Shown piece by piece: positions 1 through 15,000 of a stretch of 64,000 bases of DNA. Where the stretch lies: the NCBI GenBank assembly GCA_004431415.1, contig QPMI01000408.1, positions 1,116,001-1,180,000 of the forward strand. The letters are read 5' to 3'. The notes beneath the pieces are model-generated. The model had not been told where the DNA came from. It did no database searches and saw only the letters and a list, made by a program, of their open reading frames with translations. The stretch comes from Cyanophora paradoxa. Lineage: Eukaryota > Glaucocystophyceae > Cyanophorales > Cyanophoraceae. Positions within the stretch are counted from its first letter, which is position 1. Each line of letters opens with the position of its first letter. The translations under genes were made by a program, and so were the position numbers.

Positions 1-3000
1 AGGCTCTGTCGCATGCTTTATAAACAAGACGGCGAACTCTGTTCCGCTGACCGAGACCGACATCCTTCCGCCTGTATTCTCGAACACTGTTGCGTCGGTC
101 GTCGACTTCACATTTGCCGACGGTGGCTTTACGTTCACGTGCGCCGATTTCCGAGCTCGAGTTCGTTGGTGCACTCGATGTAATTATGATGCTAATGCGC
201 TTCGAACCCTGTTGCAGATACAATGCCCTTGCAACCCCCGGCGCGACTTCGGACAGCCTGCATATTAAGTGGGGCGCTCAGCTAGATCTCGGCGGCGGCG
301 TTGCAGAGCAGCGGACGATGAAATTCGTTGGTGAGTCTCCGTTTACGTTTCCTTCGCCTCTTTGGCAACTCACCCTCCCTCCGCCCCGCGCAGGCGCCTC
401 TCTCTCCTGTACCCCGCTCCGTGTGCGCCGCGGCCCGGGGTTCACCGTCACCTGCACGCTCCAGCGTGCCGCGACCTCCTCGGCCCTCTTGAAGTCGGAC
501 TTCATCGCGTACAATTTCAACGCGAGCTACATTGTCGCCGATCGCACCTCCGAGCAACTGCTGGCCGGTGGAGCGACTGGGATCCGCTTCGCAGCGGACA
601 TTGTCGGTGCCGGCGACGACGGCGTGCTTACCGCGCTGTACAATCCTGCTATCGGCGGTGGCTCCGCGCCTGGTCAACCGAACATCGTGGCCGTCGCAAC
701 GACGCCGACGGATCCGTTCAAGTGCTCCCGTGTACGCGTCGCAAAGAACAGCTCCGTTAGCTGCGTGATGCTTCGTGACGACACCGGCTCCCCTCTCTTA
801 CGTGGTTCTGACTTCGTCGACATGAGTGGAAAGGCTCCGACCGGAGTTGTGAGCAACAGCACTGGTATCTTCTTCGAGTTCGTTGCCACAGCTGTCAATG
901 GGTGCGTGCCTGTCATTTGGTTCGACTCCTTGGCTTTTGTTTTGACTCTCTTGCAGACCAGATTTTCAGTACCTGATCTCCTGGGCGCCATCTGTTGGCG
1001 GAGGCGTAGCTGGAGCAACCGAGCTCCGTGTTGTTTCCGCGTCTGCGGTCTGCTCCGGCTCCCGCAGAAGTCCTCCGGCGGCGGTGCAGTGCATCATATC
1101 CGCAGAGCCCAACGGCGCGGCACTCGAAGTGTCCGACATCGGCGCTCCGGCAGTCAACACGTCTCAGGTGAGGACACATCTTTTCAGATCCGAACCGGAA
1201 AGCGCGCTCTCTGACTTGTTCGTTTTCAGCTTGAAGGCCTGCCGCCTGTCCTCTCTGATGGCAAAATCTTCCAGTCGATTCGCGCGGTTTCTGCTGCATC
1301 CAATGCACCGATTGGGGTGTCGTACTCGAGCGAGGTGAGCCGCTTGTTTGTGGGCACAGATCGCTTCCAATTATACGCTGTCCGTTTATGCCATAACGGC
1401 CTGTGATGCGCAGATCGGCGGCGGTGTATTGTACAGGACATCGACCACAATCATCGAAGCAGCGATTCAGTGCGAACCGCGCTCTCGCCCGGATCGCGTT
1501 GTTCAGTGCTCGATCTCGCCCTATGGACCCTCTCCCAACGTCTTGCGGAACGACATCTTCGTCGCCATTCTCAAGATCGGCCGCCTGCAATTCTTGAGCC
1601 GCAATTTCACGACTCCAAGTGCCAACACGCTCGCCATTTCAATGTACATCCCGCCGGCTCCTCTGGACTCTAGCGCGGCATCGATTGAGGTCAACTACAA
1701 TGGAGATAGCGTGGGCCTCTTCGCGCCCATTCGAAGCATCTCGAACGACGTCGCCATCGTCATTGGTGAGCGACTCCAGTGCGTCAGTTCCAGATGGCGG
1801 CGGTACGCAACGGTGAATTGCACAGCCCTCCCGGATCCAACGTCTGCTCCCTTGATTTCGAGCGACATCGTCGTTTCGGCGCCATCTGTCGGAAGCGTAA
1901 CCGACATCCTGGTCGTCGACGAGTCAAGCGGCGCCGTACGTTATCCAAAACTGCCGATAGACTTCAATTAGCTTCGCTGACATTGTAAAAATCCGCATGC
2001 GCAGGTTGAGATCAAACTCTACGCCGACAAGATCACTGCCGCGGGCACAATCACTGTTGGCTACTCTGCGGCGATCGGGGGCGGCGTTCTCGACAAGACG
2101 AACATAACGGTCTGTCATGCAGCGATTCGCATTATTTGTCAGAAGTGCATATCTTAAACGGCTATGCCTCGCATCAGGTCATCGATGCCACCGGGTCGTG
2201 TGGCAACGGCGTCCAACGCCTGATCATCGGCGGCACTGTGCTGTGCTCCGTTGTTACCGCAGCCGGATCCCCCGCTATTGATTCCACGGACCTCTACGTG
2301 CCGGCTCCAAACTCCTTCATCGAGCCACAGCCCCTCAGCTTTGTCAGCGGCGGCGCCAACCTGACAGTTCGTGCCATTGAAGTTGGCGCAAGCGTTCCTG
2401 TGTCGCTTGGCTGGAGCGCCGAGATTGGCGGCGGCATAATCGCTGGGACAACTGTGGACATTGTCAACGCTTCGTTGAGCTGCGCGCCGCGCAGACGCGA
2501 GGGAGCTGCCGTGCCCTGCACGCTCAGCCCAGTGCCCGGCGGCCCAGGGCTTCTCGCAACAGACTTCATGACGCCAACGACGCAGCCGGCCAGCGCAGGG
2601 GCCATGAGTGCTTTCGAAATCACGAACGGGAGCGCAAGCTTCCTTTTCACGCCCAACGCCCTTCGCATCACGACTGCGCTCTCGGTGCAGTTCGCGTCCT
2701 CTTTGGCTCCGGCGACGCCTCACGTATCGGGCTCGCCTCAATCGACCGTGTTTGTTGGAGCAACCGTGTTGCCCAATATGACTCGAATTGCCCGAGGTGC
2801 CGCTGTCCGCGTCGCCCTGCTCAAGAAAACGACTTCGGACAATCTCCGAACCTCTGATTTTGCTGGCGCGTTCTTCTCGCCATTCGACAACGAGGGGACA
2901 AACGCGACATGCGAGGGCCCCTCTGCTACCGAGCCCGCCTGCATCAACGGAACCCGTCGGGGAGGCGTGCCAATCCTGCTCAGCGGCGGTGCAGAGGTCG

Positions 3001-6000
3001 AGTACATCGTGCGTCCCAACGCGGCCGGTGCGGGCGTGCGTGTCTTCTCCAATTACAGTTCCAAAGTTGGAGGTGGCTCCGTGGGCGAGATTCCCGTCGA
3101 CGTAATTGACGCCGAACTGGCTTGCAATATTCGGCGAGCGATTGTCGGAACAACGGTCACCTGCCACATTCGTCGCTTGCAAAACTCGCCGATCCTTCTC
3201 GCCTCGGACTTCACGGTTGCAGTAATCGGCGCGAAGGGCGCTCTCAGCAATACGACTGCCTTGTCCGGAGCCAACAGCGATCTCGTCTTTACCTTCAACA
3301 GTTCCGAACCGGCCCCAGCAGGCCAGATTGTTGTTCGTTACTCGCACTCAGTTGATTCTGAGCAGCGGCATATCATGGGATCACCAAGCCCAGTTTCTAT
3401 CGTCGGCGTAGACCTGACATGCGAGAACCTGCGCCGCCACGTCGGCGCCTGGGCCACCTGCACGCTCACGAGCCGAGCTAACAGCGCCAGCCTGGCTCCG
3501 ACTGATTTCGCGTTCATCGAGAATGGCTTTGGCAGCTACGGCCCTGTCGTTCGAGATAGCAACGGCGACCTCACGTTCAACTTCACCGCGACCCTGCCGA
3601 CGAACGCCACCGGAGCGCCGATCCAGCTCCGGTTCAACCCCACGATTGACGAAACCAATGCGACGACCGCGTCCTTCTCCGTCATTATCATCAACACGAC
3701 GATGCAGTGCCCTGAGAGGGTTGCAGCGAAGCGCGCCTTCAACTGCTCAGGCACTGCCTCGCCGAACACCGCAACGCTCGGCGCCTCCGACTTTGCCTGG
3801 CCCGCCTTCGAGCAGCTGCCTGGGAACTCGAGTGCCGCCGTGGAATCTCCGACCGGCGTCCTGGCTTGGACGACGGACGGGATCGATTCGTCGCTCCTGG
3901 TGCAGGCGTCTCTGCCCGTCGATGGTGGACTGTTCGTTCTCCGCTGGAACGAGAGCGTTGGAGGCGGCGTCATCGCAGCTGTGTCTCTGGACGTTATCGA
4001 GGCGTCGGTCCGCTGCATCGCCGTTGCAGGCCGTCTTCCTGTGGGCGTACCACTCTCTTGTGCTGTGGTGGCTGCGGAAGGCTCCCCGCCTCTTGAGGTC
4101 AGCGATTTCGGACTGCCCTTCGCGGAGCCCGCGGGCAGCGGAAGCTTCTCGGAGCTGGCCGTGAACGGATCCGACATTGTTTTCACTTACATCCCAACCT
4201 CGTCTATCGCATCACCTGTTGTCCGCATCGGCTTCGCGGCGAGCATCGATGCTTCGAACACCCTCGTCCCGTATGACGAGGCGTTCAACTCCACTCTCGA
4301 GATGGTCTCCGCTACTGTTTCGTGCGACCGGACACGTCTCACCGTCGGAAGCACGATGACGTGCACAGTGGCGGGCAGCAACACGTCCGCGCCTCTGCGT
4401 CTCTCGGACTTTGCATCGCTCAACGTTTCCAGCCCGGAACTAGCAGCCGTCGGATCATTCTCGCCGCTGGAGGTTGAAGGAGGCGCTGCAGAGGCGGCGA
4501 AGCTCACGTTCACCTTCAAGCCATTTGCACTTTCCACAGAGGCCAACCTCACCCTCTGGTACAGCTACACGAGCGCGAGCAATCCCGAGCAGCGACATGT
4601 CGTGGGCTCGTCTACGGGTAGCCTCATCTCCGTGGTTGACGCGGATCTGACATGCGAGAACCTGCGCCGCCACGTCGGCGCCTGGGCCACCTGCACGCTT
4701 ACGCGGCGCGCGAACAGCTCGAGCCTGGCCTCGACGGACTTCATTTTCCCCGCGAATGGCTTTGGTAGCTACGGCCAGCCCGTGCCGACCGGCGACGGCG
4801 ACCTCACGTTCAACTTCACCGCTGCCCTGCCGACCAACGACACCGGAGCGCCGATCCAGCTGCGGTTCAACCCCGCAATCGACGACACCAACGCGACGAC
4901 CGCGTCCTTCTCCATCGTCATCATCAACACGACGATGCAGTGCCCTGAGAGGGTCGCCGCAAAGCGCGCCTTCAACTGCTCGGGCGCTGCATCGCCGAAC
5001 ACCGCGACGCTTGGCGCCTCCGACTTTGCCTTGCCCGCCTTCGAGCAGCTGCCTGGGAACTCGAGTGCCTCTGTGGAATCGCCGAACGGCGTCCTGGCTT
5101 GGACGACGGACGGGGTCGAGTCGTCGCTCTTGGTGCAGGCGTCTCTGCCCGTTGACGGGGGTCTGTTCGTTCTCCGCTGGAACGACAGCGTCGGAGGCGG
5201 CGTCATCGCAGCTGTTTCCCTGGACGTTATCGAGGCCTCGGTCCGTTGCGTAGCCGTAGCAGGCCGTCTTCCTGTGGGTGTTCCGCTCTCGTGCGCTGTG
5301 GTGGCTGCGGAAGGCTCCCCGCCTCTTGAGGTCAGCGATTTCGGACTGCCCTTCGCGGAGCCCGCGGGCAGCGGAAGCTTCTCGGAGCTGGCCGTGAACG
5401 GATCCGACATTGTTTTCACTTACTTCCCGACCTCAGCTGCTACATCATCCGTTGTTCGAATCGGCTACGCGGCGAGCATCGATGCTTCGAACACCCTCGT
5501 CCCGTATGACGAGGCGTTCAACTCCACTCTCGAGATGGTCTCCGCTACCGTCTCGTGCGACCGGACGCGTCTCACCGTCGGAAGCACGATGACGTGCACA
5601 GTGGCGGGCAGCAACACGTCGGCGCCTCTGCGTCTCTCGGACTTTGCATCGCTCAACGTTTCCAGCCCGGAACTAGCAGCCGTCGGATCATTCTCGCCGC
5701 TGGAGGTTGAAGGAGGCGCTGCAGAGGCGGCGAAGCTCACTTTCGCCTTCACGCCCTTTGCACTCTCCGCAGACGCCAACCTGACGTTGCTGTTGTTGGG
5801 CTCGCCTATAACGACCCCTATCGCCATCGTCGGTGCGGACCTGACATGCGAGAACCTGCGCCGCCACGTCGGCGCCTGGGCCACCTGCACGCTCGAGAGG
5901 CGCGCGAACAGCTCGAGCCTGGCCTCGACGGACTTCATTTTCCCCGCGAATGGCTTTGGCAGCTACGGTCAGCCCGTGCCGACCGGCGACGGCGACCTCA

Positions 6001-9000
6001 CGTTCAACTTCACCGCTGCCCTGCCGACCAACGACACCGGAGCGCCGATCCAGCTGCGGTTCAACCCCGCAATCGACGACACCAACGCGACGACCGCGTC
6101 CTTCTCCATCGTCATCATCAACACGACGATGCAGTGCCCTGAGAGGGTCGCCGCAAAGCGCGCCTTCAACTGCTCGGGCGCTGCATCGCCGAACACCGCG
6201 ACGCTTGGCGCCTCCGACTTTGCCTTGCCCGCCTTCGAATTCAAGCAGCTGCCTGGGAACTCGAGTGCCGCTGTGGAATCGCCGAACGGCGTCCTGGCTT
6301 GGACAACGGACGGGGTCGAGTCGTCACTCTTGGTGCAGGCGTCTTTGCCCGTTGACGGGGGTTTGTTCGTTCTCCGCTGGAACGACAGCGTCGGCGGCGG
6401 CGTCATCGCAGCTGTTTCCCTGGACGTTATCGAGGCCTCAGTGCGCTGCGCTACAAGCCGTCTTCCTGTAGGCGAACAAATTCCGGTCGCGTGCATGGTG
6501 GCAGCTGCGGCAGGCTCCCCGCCTCTTGAGGTCAGCGATCTCGGACTGCCCTTTGTGGAGCCCGCGGGCAGCGGAAGCTTCTCGGAGCTGGCCGTGAACG
6601 GATCCGACATTGTTTTCACTTTCACGCCAACAACAGCTGTCGCATCATCGTTGATCAAAATCCGCTTCGCGCCGAGCATTGATGCTTCTGAAAGCCTCGT
6701 AGCGATGGATGGGGCTTCCAACTTCACTCTAGCGTCAGTCGCCGCTACGGTCTCTTGTGACCGGACGCGTCTCACCGTCGGGAGCACGATGACATGCACA
6801 GTGGCGGGCAGCAACACGTCGGCACTTCTTCAGCCCTCGGACTTTGCATCGCTCAACCTTTCCAGCCCGGAACTAGCAGCCGTCGGATCATTCTCGCCGC
6901 TGGAGGTTGAAGGAGGCGCTGCAGAGGCGGCGAAGCTCGCGTTCACCTTCACGCCATTTGCACTCTCCACAGAGGCCAACCTCACCCTCTGGTACAGCTA
7001 CACGAGCGCGAGCAATCCCGAGCAGCGACATGTCGTGGGCTCGTCTACGGGTAGCCTCATCTCCGTGGTCGACGCGGACCTGACATGCGAAAACCTGCGC
7101 CGCCACGTCGGCGCCTGGGCCACCTGCACCCTTACGCGGCGCGCGAACAGCTCGAGCCTGGCCTCGACCGACTTCGTTTTCCCCGCGAATGGCTTTGGCA
7201 GCTACGGCCAGCCCGTGCCGACCGGCGACGGCGACCTCACGTTCAACTTCAACGCTGCCCTGCCGACCAACGACACCGGAGCGCCGATCCAGCTGCGGTT
7301 CAACCCCGCAATCGACGACACCAACGCGACGACCGCGTCCTTCTCCATCGTCATCATCAACACGACGATGCAGTGCCCTGAGAGGGTCGCAGCGAAGCGC
7401 GCCTTCAACTGCTCGGGCGCTGCATCGCCGAACACCGCGACGCTTGGCGCCTCCGACTTTGCCTTGCCCGCCTTCGAGCAGCTGCCTGGGAACTCGAGTG
7501 CCGCTGTGGAATCGCCGAACGGCGTCCTGGCTTGGACGACGGACGGGGTCGAGTCGTCGCTCTTGGTGCAGGCGTCTCTGCCCGTTGACGGGGGTCTGTT
7601 CGTTCTCCGCTGGAACGACAGCGTCGGCGGCGGCGTCATCGCAGCTGTTTCCCTGGACGTTATCGAGGCCTCGGTCCGTTGCGTCGCCGTAGCAGGCCGT
7701 CTTCCTGTGGGTGTACCGCTCTCGTGCGCTGTGGTCGCTGCGCCAGGCTCCCCTCCTCTTGAGGTCAGCGATCTCGGACTGCCCTTCGCGGAGCCCGCGG
7801 GCAGCGGAAGCTTCTCGGAGCTGGCCGTGAACGGATCCGACATTGTTTTCACTTACATCCCAACCTCGTCTATCGCATCACCTGTTGTCCGCATCGGCTA
7901 CGCGGCGAGCATCGATGCTTCAAACACCCTCGTCCCGTATGACGAGGCGTTCAACTCCACTCTCGAGATGGTCTCCGCTACCGTCTCGTGCGACCGGACG
8001 CGTCTCACCGTCGGGAGCACGATGACATGCACAGTGGCGGGCAGCAACACGTCGGCACTTCTTCGGCCCTCGGACTTCGCATCGCTCAACCTTTCCAGCC
8101 CGGAACTAGCAGCCGTCGGATCATTCTCGCCGCTGGAGGTTGAAGGAGGCGCTGCAGAGGCGGCGAAGCTCGCGTTCACCTTCACGCCATTTGCACTCTC
8201 CACAGAGGCCAATCTCACCCTCTGGTACAGCTACACGAGCGCGAGCAATCCCGAGCAGCGACATGTCGTGGGCTCGTCTACGGGTAGCCTCATCTCCGTG
8301 GTTGACGCGGATCTGACATGCGAGAACCTGCGCCGCCACGTCGGCGCCTGGGCCACCTGCACGCTTACGCGGCGCGCGAACAGCTCGAGCCTGGCCTCGA
8401 CCGACTTCGTTTTCCCCGCGAATGGCTTTGGTAGCTACGGCCAGCCCGTGCCGACCGGCGACGGCGACCTCACGTTCAACTTCAACGCTGCCCTGCCGAC
8501 CAACGACACCGGAGCGCCGATCCAGCTGCGGTTCAACCCCGCAATCGACGACACCAACGCAACGACCGCGTCCTTCTCCATCGTCATCATCAACACGACG
8601 ATGCAGTGCCCTGAGAGGGTCGCCGCAAAGCGCGCCTTCAACTGCTCGGGCGCTGCATCGCCGAACACCGCGACGCTTGGCGCCTCCGACTTTGCCTTGC
8701 CCGCCTTCGAGCAGCTGCCTGGGAACTCGAGTGCCGCTGTGGAATCGCCGAACGGCGTCCTGGCTTGGACGACGGACGGGGTCGAGTCGTCGCTCTTGGT
8801 GCAGGCGTCTCTGCCCGTTGACGGGGGTCTGTTCGTTCTCCGCTGGAACGACAGCGTCGGAGGCGGCGTCATCGCAGCTGTTTCCCTGGACGTTATCGAG
8901 GCCTCGGTCCGTTGCGTAGCCGTAGCAGGCCGTCTTCCTGTGGGTGTTCCGCTCTCGTGCGCTGTGGTGGCTGCGGAAGGCTCCCCGCCTCTTGAGGTCA

Positions 9001-12000
9001 GCGATTTCGGACTGCCCTTCGCGGAGCCCGCGGGCAGCGGAAGCTTCTCGGAGCTGGCCGTGAACGGATCCGACATTGTTTTCACTTACTTCCCGACCTC
9101 AGCTGCTACATCATCCGTTGTTCGAATCGGCTACGCGGCGAGCATCGATGCTTCGAACACCCTCGTCCCGTATGACGAGGCGTTCAACTCCACTCTCGAG
9201 ATGGTCTCCGCTACCGTCTCGTGCGACCGGACGCGTCTCACCGTCGGAAGCACGATGACGTGCACAGTGGCGGGCAGCAACACGTCGGCGCCTCTGCGTC
9301 TCTCGGACTTTGCATCGCTCAACGTTTCCAGCCCGGAACTAGCAGCCGTCGGATCATTCTCGCCGCTGGAGGTTGAAGGAGGCGCTGCAGAGGCGGCGAA
9401 GCTCACGTTCACCTTCACGCCCTTCGCACTCTCCACAGACACCAACCTGACGTTGCTGTTGTTGGGCTCGCCTATAACGACCCCTATCGCCATCGTCGGT
9501 GCGGACCTGACATGCGAGAACCTGCGCCGCCACGTCGGTGCCTGGGCCACCTGCACGCTCGAGAGGCGCGCGAACAGCTCGAGCCTGGCCTCGACGGACT
9601 TCATTTTCCCCGCGAATGGCTTTGGCAGCTACGGCCAGCCCGTGCCGACCGGCGACGGCGACCTCACGTTCAACTTCACCGCTGCCCTGCCGACCAACGA
9701 CACCGGAGCGCCGATCCAGCTGCGGTTCAACCCCGCAATCGACGACACCAACGCGACGACCGCGTCCTTCTCCATCGTCATCATCAACACGACGATGCAG
9801 TGCCCTGAGAGGGTCGCAGCGAAGCGCGCCTTCAACTGCTCGGGCACTGCATCGCCGAACACCGCGACGCTTGGCGCCTCCGACTTTGCCTTGCCCGCCT
9901 TCGAGCAGCTGCCTGGGAACTCGAGTGCCGCTGTGGAATCGCCGAACGGCGTCCTGGCTTGGACAACGGACGGGGTCGAGTCGTCACTCTTGGTGCAGGC
10001 GTCTTTGCCCGTTGACGGGGGTTTGTTCGTTCTCCGCTGGAACGACAGCGTCGGCGGCGGCATCATCGCAGCTGTTTCCCTGGACGTTATCGAGGCCTCA
10101 GTGCGCTGCGCTACAAGCCGTCTTCCTGTAGGCGAACAAATTCCGGTCGCGTGCATGGTGGCAGCTGCGGCAGGCTCCCCGCCTCTTGAGGTCAGCGATC
10201 TCGGACTGCCCTTTGTGGAGCCTGCGGGCAGCGGAAACTTCTCGGAGCTGGCCGTGAACGGATCCGACATTGTGTTCACTTTCACGCCAACAACAGCTGT
10301 CGCATCATCGTTGATCCAAATCCGCTTCGTGCCGAGCATTGATGCTTCTGAAAGCCTCGTAGCGATGGATGGGGCTTCCAACTTCACTCTAGCGTCAGTC
10401 GCCGCTACGGTCTCTTGCGACCGGACGCGTCTCACCGTCGGGAGCACGATGACATGCACAGTGGCGGGCAGCAACACGTCGGCACTTCTTCGGCCCTCGG
10501 ACTTTGCATCGCTCAACGTTTCCAGCCCGGAACTAGCAGCCGTCGGATCATTCTCGCCGCTGGAGGGTGAAGGAGGCGCTGCAGAGGCGGCGAAGCTCGC
10601 GTTCACCTTCACGCCATTTGCACTCTCCACAGAGGCCAACCTCACCCTCTGGTACAGCTACACGAGCGCGACCAATCCCGAGCAGCGACATGTCGTGGGC
10701 TCGTCTACGGGTAGCCTCATCTCCGTGGTCGACGCGGATCTGACATGCAAGAATCTGCGCCGCCACGTCGGCGCCTGGGCTACCTGCACGCTTACGCGGC
10801 GCGCGAACAGCTCGAGCCTGGCCTCGACGGACTTCGTTTTCCCCGCGAATGGCTTTGGCAGCTACGGCCAGCCCGTGCCGACCGGTGATGGCGACCTCAC
10901 GTTTAACTTCACCGCTGCCCTGCCGACCAACGACACCGGAGCGCCGATCCAGCTGCGGTTCAACCCCGCAATCGACGACACCAACGCGACGACCGCGTCC
11001 TTCTCCATCGTCATCATCAACACGACTATGCAGTGCCCTGAGAGGGTCGCAGCGAAGCGCGCCTTCAACTGCTCGGGCGCTGCATCGCCGAACACCGCGA
11101 CGCTTGGCGCCTCCGACTTTGCCTTGCCCGCCTTCGAGCAGCTGCCTGGGAACTCGAGTGCCGCTGTGGAATCGCCGAACGGCGTCCTGGCTTGGACGAC
11201 GGACGGGGTCGAGTCGTCGCTCTTGGTGCAGGCGTCTCTGCCCGTTGACGGGGGTCTGTTCGTTCTCCGCTGGAACGACAGCGTCGGAGGCGGCGTCATT
11301 GCAGCTGTTTCCCTGGACGTTATCGAGGCCTCGGTCCGCTGTGCCGCGAGTCGTGGCCCCGCCAATGTTCCGCTCTCGTGTATTGTCGTGGCCGCTCCAG
11401 GCTCCCCGCCTCTTGAGGTCAGCGATTTCGGACTGCCCTTCGCGGAGCCCGCGGGCAGCGGAAGCTTCTCGGGGCTGGCCGTGAACGGATCCGATCTTGT
11501 GTTCACTTTCACCCCGACCTCGACTGTTGCGGAATCTGTAGTTCGAATCGGCTACGCGGCGAGCATCGATGCTTCGAACACCCTCGTCCCGTATGACGAG
11601 GCGTTCAACTCCACTCTCGAGATGGTCTCCGCTACCGTCTCGTGCGACCGGACGCGTCTCACCGTCGGGAGCAAGATGACATGCACGGTGGCGGGCAGCA
11701 ACACGTCGGCGCTTCTTCGGCCCTCGGACTTCGCATCGCTCAACGTCTCCAGCCCGGAACTAGCAGCCGCTGGATCATTCTCGCCGCTGGAGGGTGAAGG
11801 AGGCGCTGCAGAGGCGGCGAAGCTCACGTTCACCTTCACGCCCTTCGCACTCTCCACAGAGGCCAACCTGACGTTGCTGTTGTTGGGCTCGCCTATAATG
11901 ACCCCTATCGCCATCGTCGGTGCGGACCTGACATGCGAGAACCTGCGCCGCCACGTCGGTGCCTGGGCCACCTGCACGCTCGAGAGGCGCGCGAACAGCT

Positions 12001-15000
12001 CGAGCCTGGCCTCGACGGACTTCATTTTCCCCGCGAATGGCTTTGGCAGCTACGGCCAGCCCGTGCCGACCGGTGACGGCGACCTCACGTTTAACTTCAC
12101 CGCTGCCCTGCCGACCAACGACACCGGAGCGCCGATCCAGCTGCGGTTCAACCCCGCAATCGACGACACCAACGCGACGACCGCGTCCTTCTCCATCGTC
12201 ATCATCAACACGACGATGCAGTGCCCTGAGAGGGTCGCAGCGAAGCGCGCCTTCAACTGCTCGGGCGCTGCATCGCCGAACACCGCGACGCTTGGCGCCT
12301 CCGACTTTGCCTGGCCTGCCTTCGAGCAGCTGCATGGGAACTCGAGTGCCTCCGTTGTGCTCGCAGACGGCTTTCTCGCTTGGACGACGGACGGGGACAC
12401 TGTTTCTCTGTTTGTGCAGGTGTCTCTGCCCGTCGACGGGGGTCTGTTCGTTCTCCGCTGGAACGACAGCGTCGGCGGCGGCGTCATCGCAGCTGTTTCC
12501 CTGGACGTAATCGAGGCCTCGGTCCGTTGCGTCGCTGTAGCAGGCCGTCTTCCTGTGGGTGTACCGCTCTCGTGCGCTGTGGTCGCTGCGCCAGGCTCCC
12601 CGCCTCTTGAGGTCAGCGATTTCGGACTGCCCTTTGTGGAGCCCGCGGGCAGCGGAAGCTTCTCGGGGCTGGCTGTGAACGGATCCGACATAGTATTCAC
12701 TTTCACCCCGACCTCGGCCGTTGCGTCTCCTGTTGTTCGAATCGGGTACGCGGCAAGCATCGATGCTTCGAACACCCTCGTCCCGTATGACGAGGCGTTT
12801 AACTCCACTCTCGAGATTGTCTCCGCTACCGTCTCGTGCGACCGGACGCGTCTGACCATTGGGAGCACGATGACATGCACAGTGGCGGGCAGCAACACGT
12901 CGGCGCCTCTGCGTCTCTCGGACTTTGCATCGCTCAACGTTTCCAGCCCGGAACTAGCAGCCGTCGGATCATTCTCGCCGCTGGAGGTTGAAGGAGGCGC
13001 TGCAGAGGCGGCGAAGCTCACGTTCACCTTCACGCCCTTCGCACTCTCCACAGAGGCCAACCTGACGTTGCTGTTGTTGGGCTCGCCTATAACGACCCCT
13101 ATCGCCATCGTCGGTGCGGACCTGACATGCGAGAACCTGCGCCGCCACGTCGGTGCCTGGGCCACCTGCACGCTCGGGAGGCGCGCGAACAGCTCGAGCC
13201 TGGCCTCGACGGACTTCATTTTCCCCGCGAATGGCTTTGGCAGCTACGGCCAGCCCGTGCCGACCGGCGACGGCGACCTCACGTTCAACTTCACCGCTGC
13301 CCTGCCGACCAACGACACCGGAGCGCCGATCCAGCTGCGGTTCAACCCCGCAATCGACGACACCAACGCAACGACCGCGTCCTTCTCCATCGTCATCATC
13401 AACACGACGATGCAGTGCCCTGAGAGGGTCGCAGCGAAGCGCGCCTTCAACTGCTCGGGCGCTGCATCGCCGAACACCGCGACGCTTGGCGCCTCCGACT
13501 TTGCCTTGCCCGCCTTCGAGCAGCTGCCTGGGAACTCGAGTGCCGCTGTGGAATCGCCGAACGGCGTCCTGGCTTGGACGACGGACGGGGTCGAGTCGTC
13601 GCTCTTGGTGCAGGCGTCTCTGCCCGTTGACGGGGGTCTGTTCGTTCTCCGCTGGAACGACAGCGTCGGAGGCGGCGTCATCGCAGCTGTTTCCCTGGAC
13701 GTTATCGAGGCCTCGGTCCGTTGCGTAGCCGTAGCAGGCCGTCTTCCTGTGGGTGTTCCGCTCTCGTGCGCTGTGGTGGCTGCGGAAGGCTCCCCGCCTC
13801 TTGAGGTCAGCGATTTCGGACTGCCCTTCGCGGAGCCCGCGGGCAGCGGAAACTTCTCGGAGCTGGCCGTGAACGGATCCGACATTGTGTTCACTTTCAC
13901 GCCAACAACAGCTGTCGCATCATCGTTGATCCAAATCCGCTTCGTGCCGAGCATTGATGCTTCTGAAAGCCTCGTAGCGATGGATGGGGCTTCCAACTTC
14001 ACTCTAGCGTCAGTCGCCGCTACGGTCTCTTGCGACCGGACGCGTCTCACCGTCGGGAGCACGATGACATGCACAGTGGCGGGCAGCAACACGTCGGCAC
14101 TTCTTCGGCCCTCGGACTTTGCATCGCTCAACGTTTCCAGCCCGGAACTAGCAGCCGTCGGATCATTCTCGCCGCTGGAGGGTGAAGGAGGCGCTGCAGA
14201 GGCGGCGAAGCTCGCGTTCACCTTCACGCCATTTGCACTCTCCACAGAGGCCAACCTCACCCTCTGGTACAGCTACACGAGCGCGACCAATCCCGAGCAG
14301 CGACATGTCGTGGGCTCGTCTACGGGTAGCCTCATCTCCGTGGTCGACGCGGATCTGACATGCAAGAATCTGCGCCGCCACGTCGGCGCCTGGGCTACCT
14401 GCACGCTTACGCGGCGCGCGAACAGCTCGAGCCTGGCCTCGACGGACTTCGTTTTCCCCGCGAATGGCTTTGGCAGCTACGGCCAGCCCGTGCCGACCGG
14501 TGATGGCGACCTCACGTTTAACTTCACCGCTGCCCTGCCGACCAACGACACCGGAGCGCCGATCCAGCTGCGGTTCAACCCCGCAATCGACGACACCAAC
14601 GCGACGACCGCGTCCTTCTCCATCGTCATCATCAACACGACTATGCAGTGCCCTGAGAGGGTCGCAGCGAAGCGCGCCTTCAACTGCTCGGGCGCTGCAT
14701 CGCCGAACACCGCGACGCTTGGCGCCTCCGACTTTGCCTTGCCCGCCTTCGAGCAGCTGCCTGGGAACTCGAGTGCCGCTGTGGAATCGCCGAACGGCGT
14801 CCTGGCTTGGACGACGGACGGGGTCGAGTCGTCGCTCTTGGTGCAGGCGTCTCTGCCCGTTGACGGGGGTCTGTTCGTTCTCCGCTGGAACGACAGCGTC
14901 GGAGGCGGCGTCATTGCAGCTGTTTCCCTGGACGTTATCGAGGCCTCGGTCCGCTGTGCCGCGAGTCGTGGCCCCGCCAATGTTCCGCTCTCGTGTATTG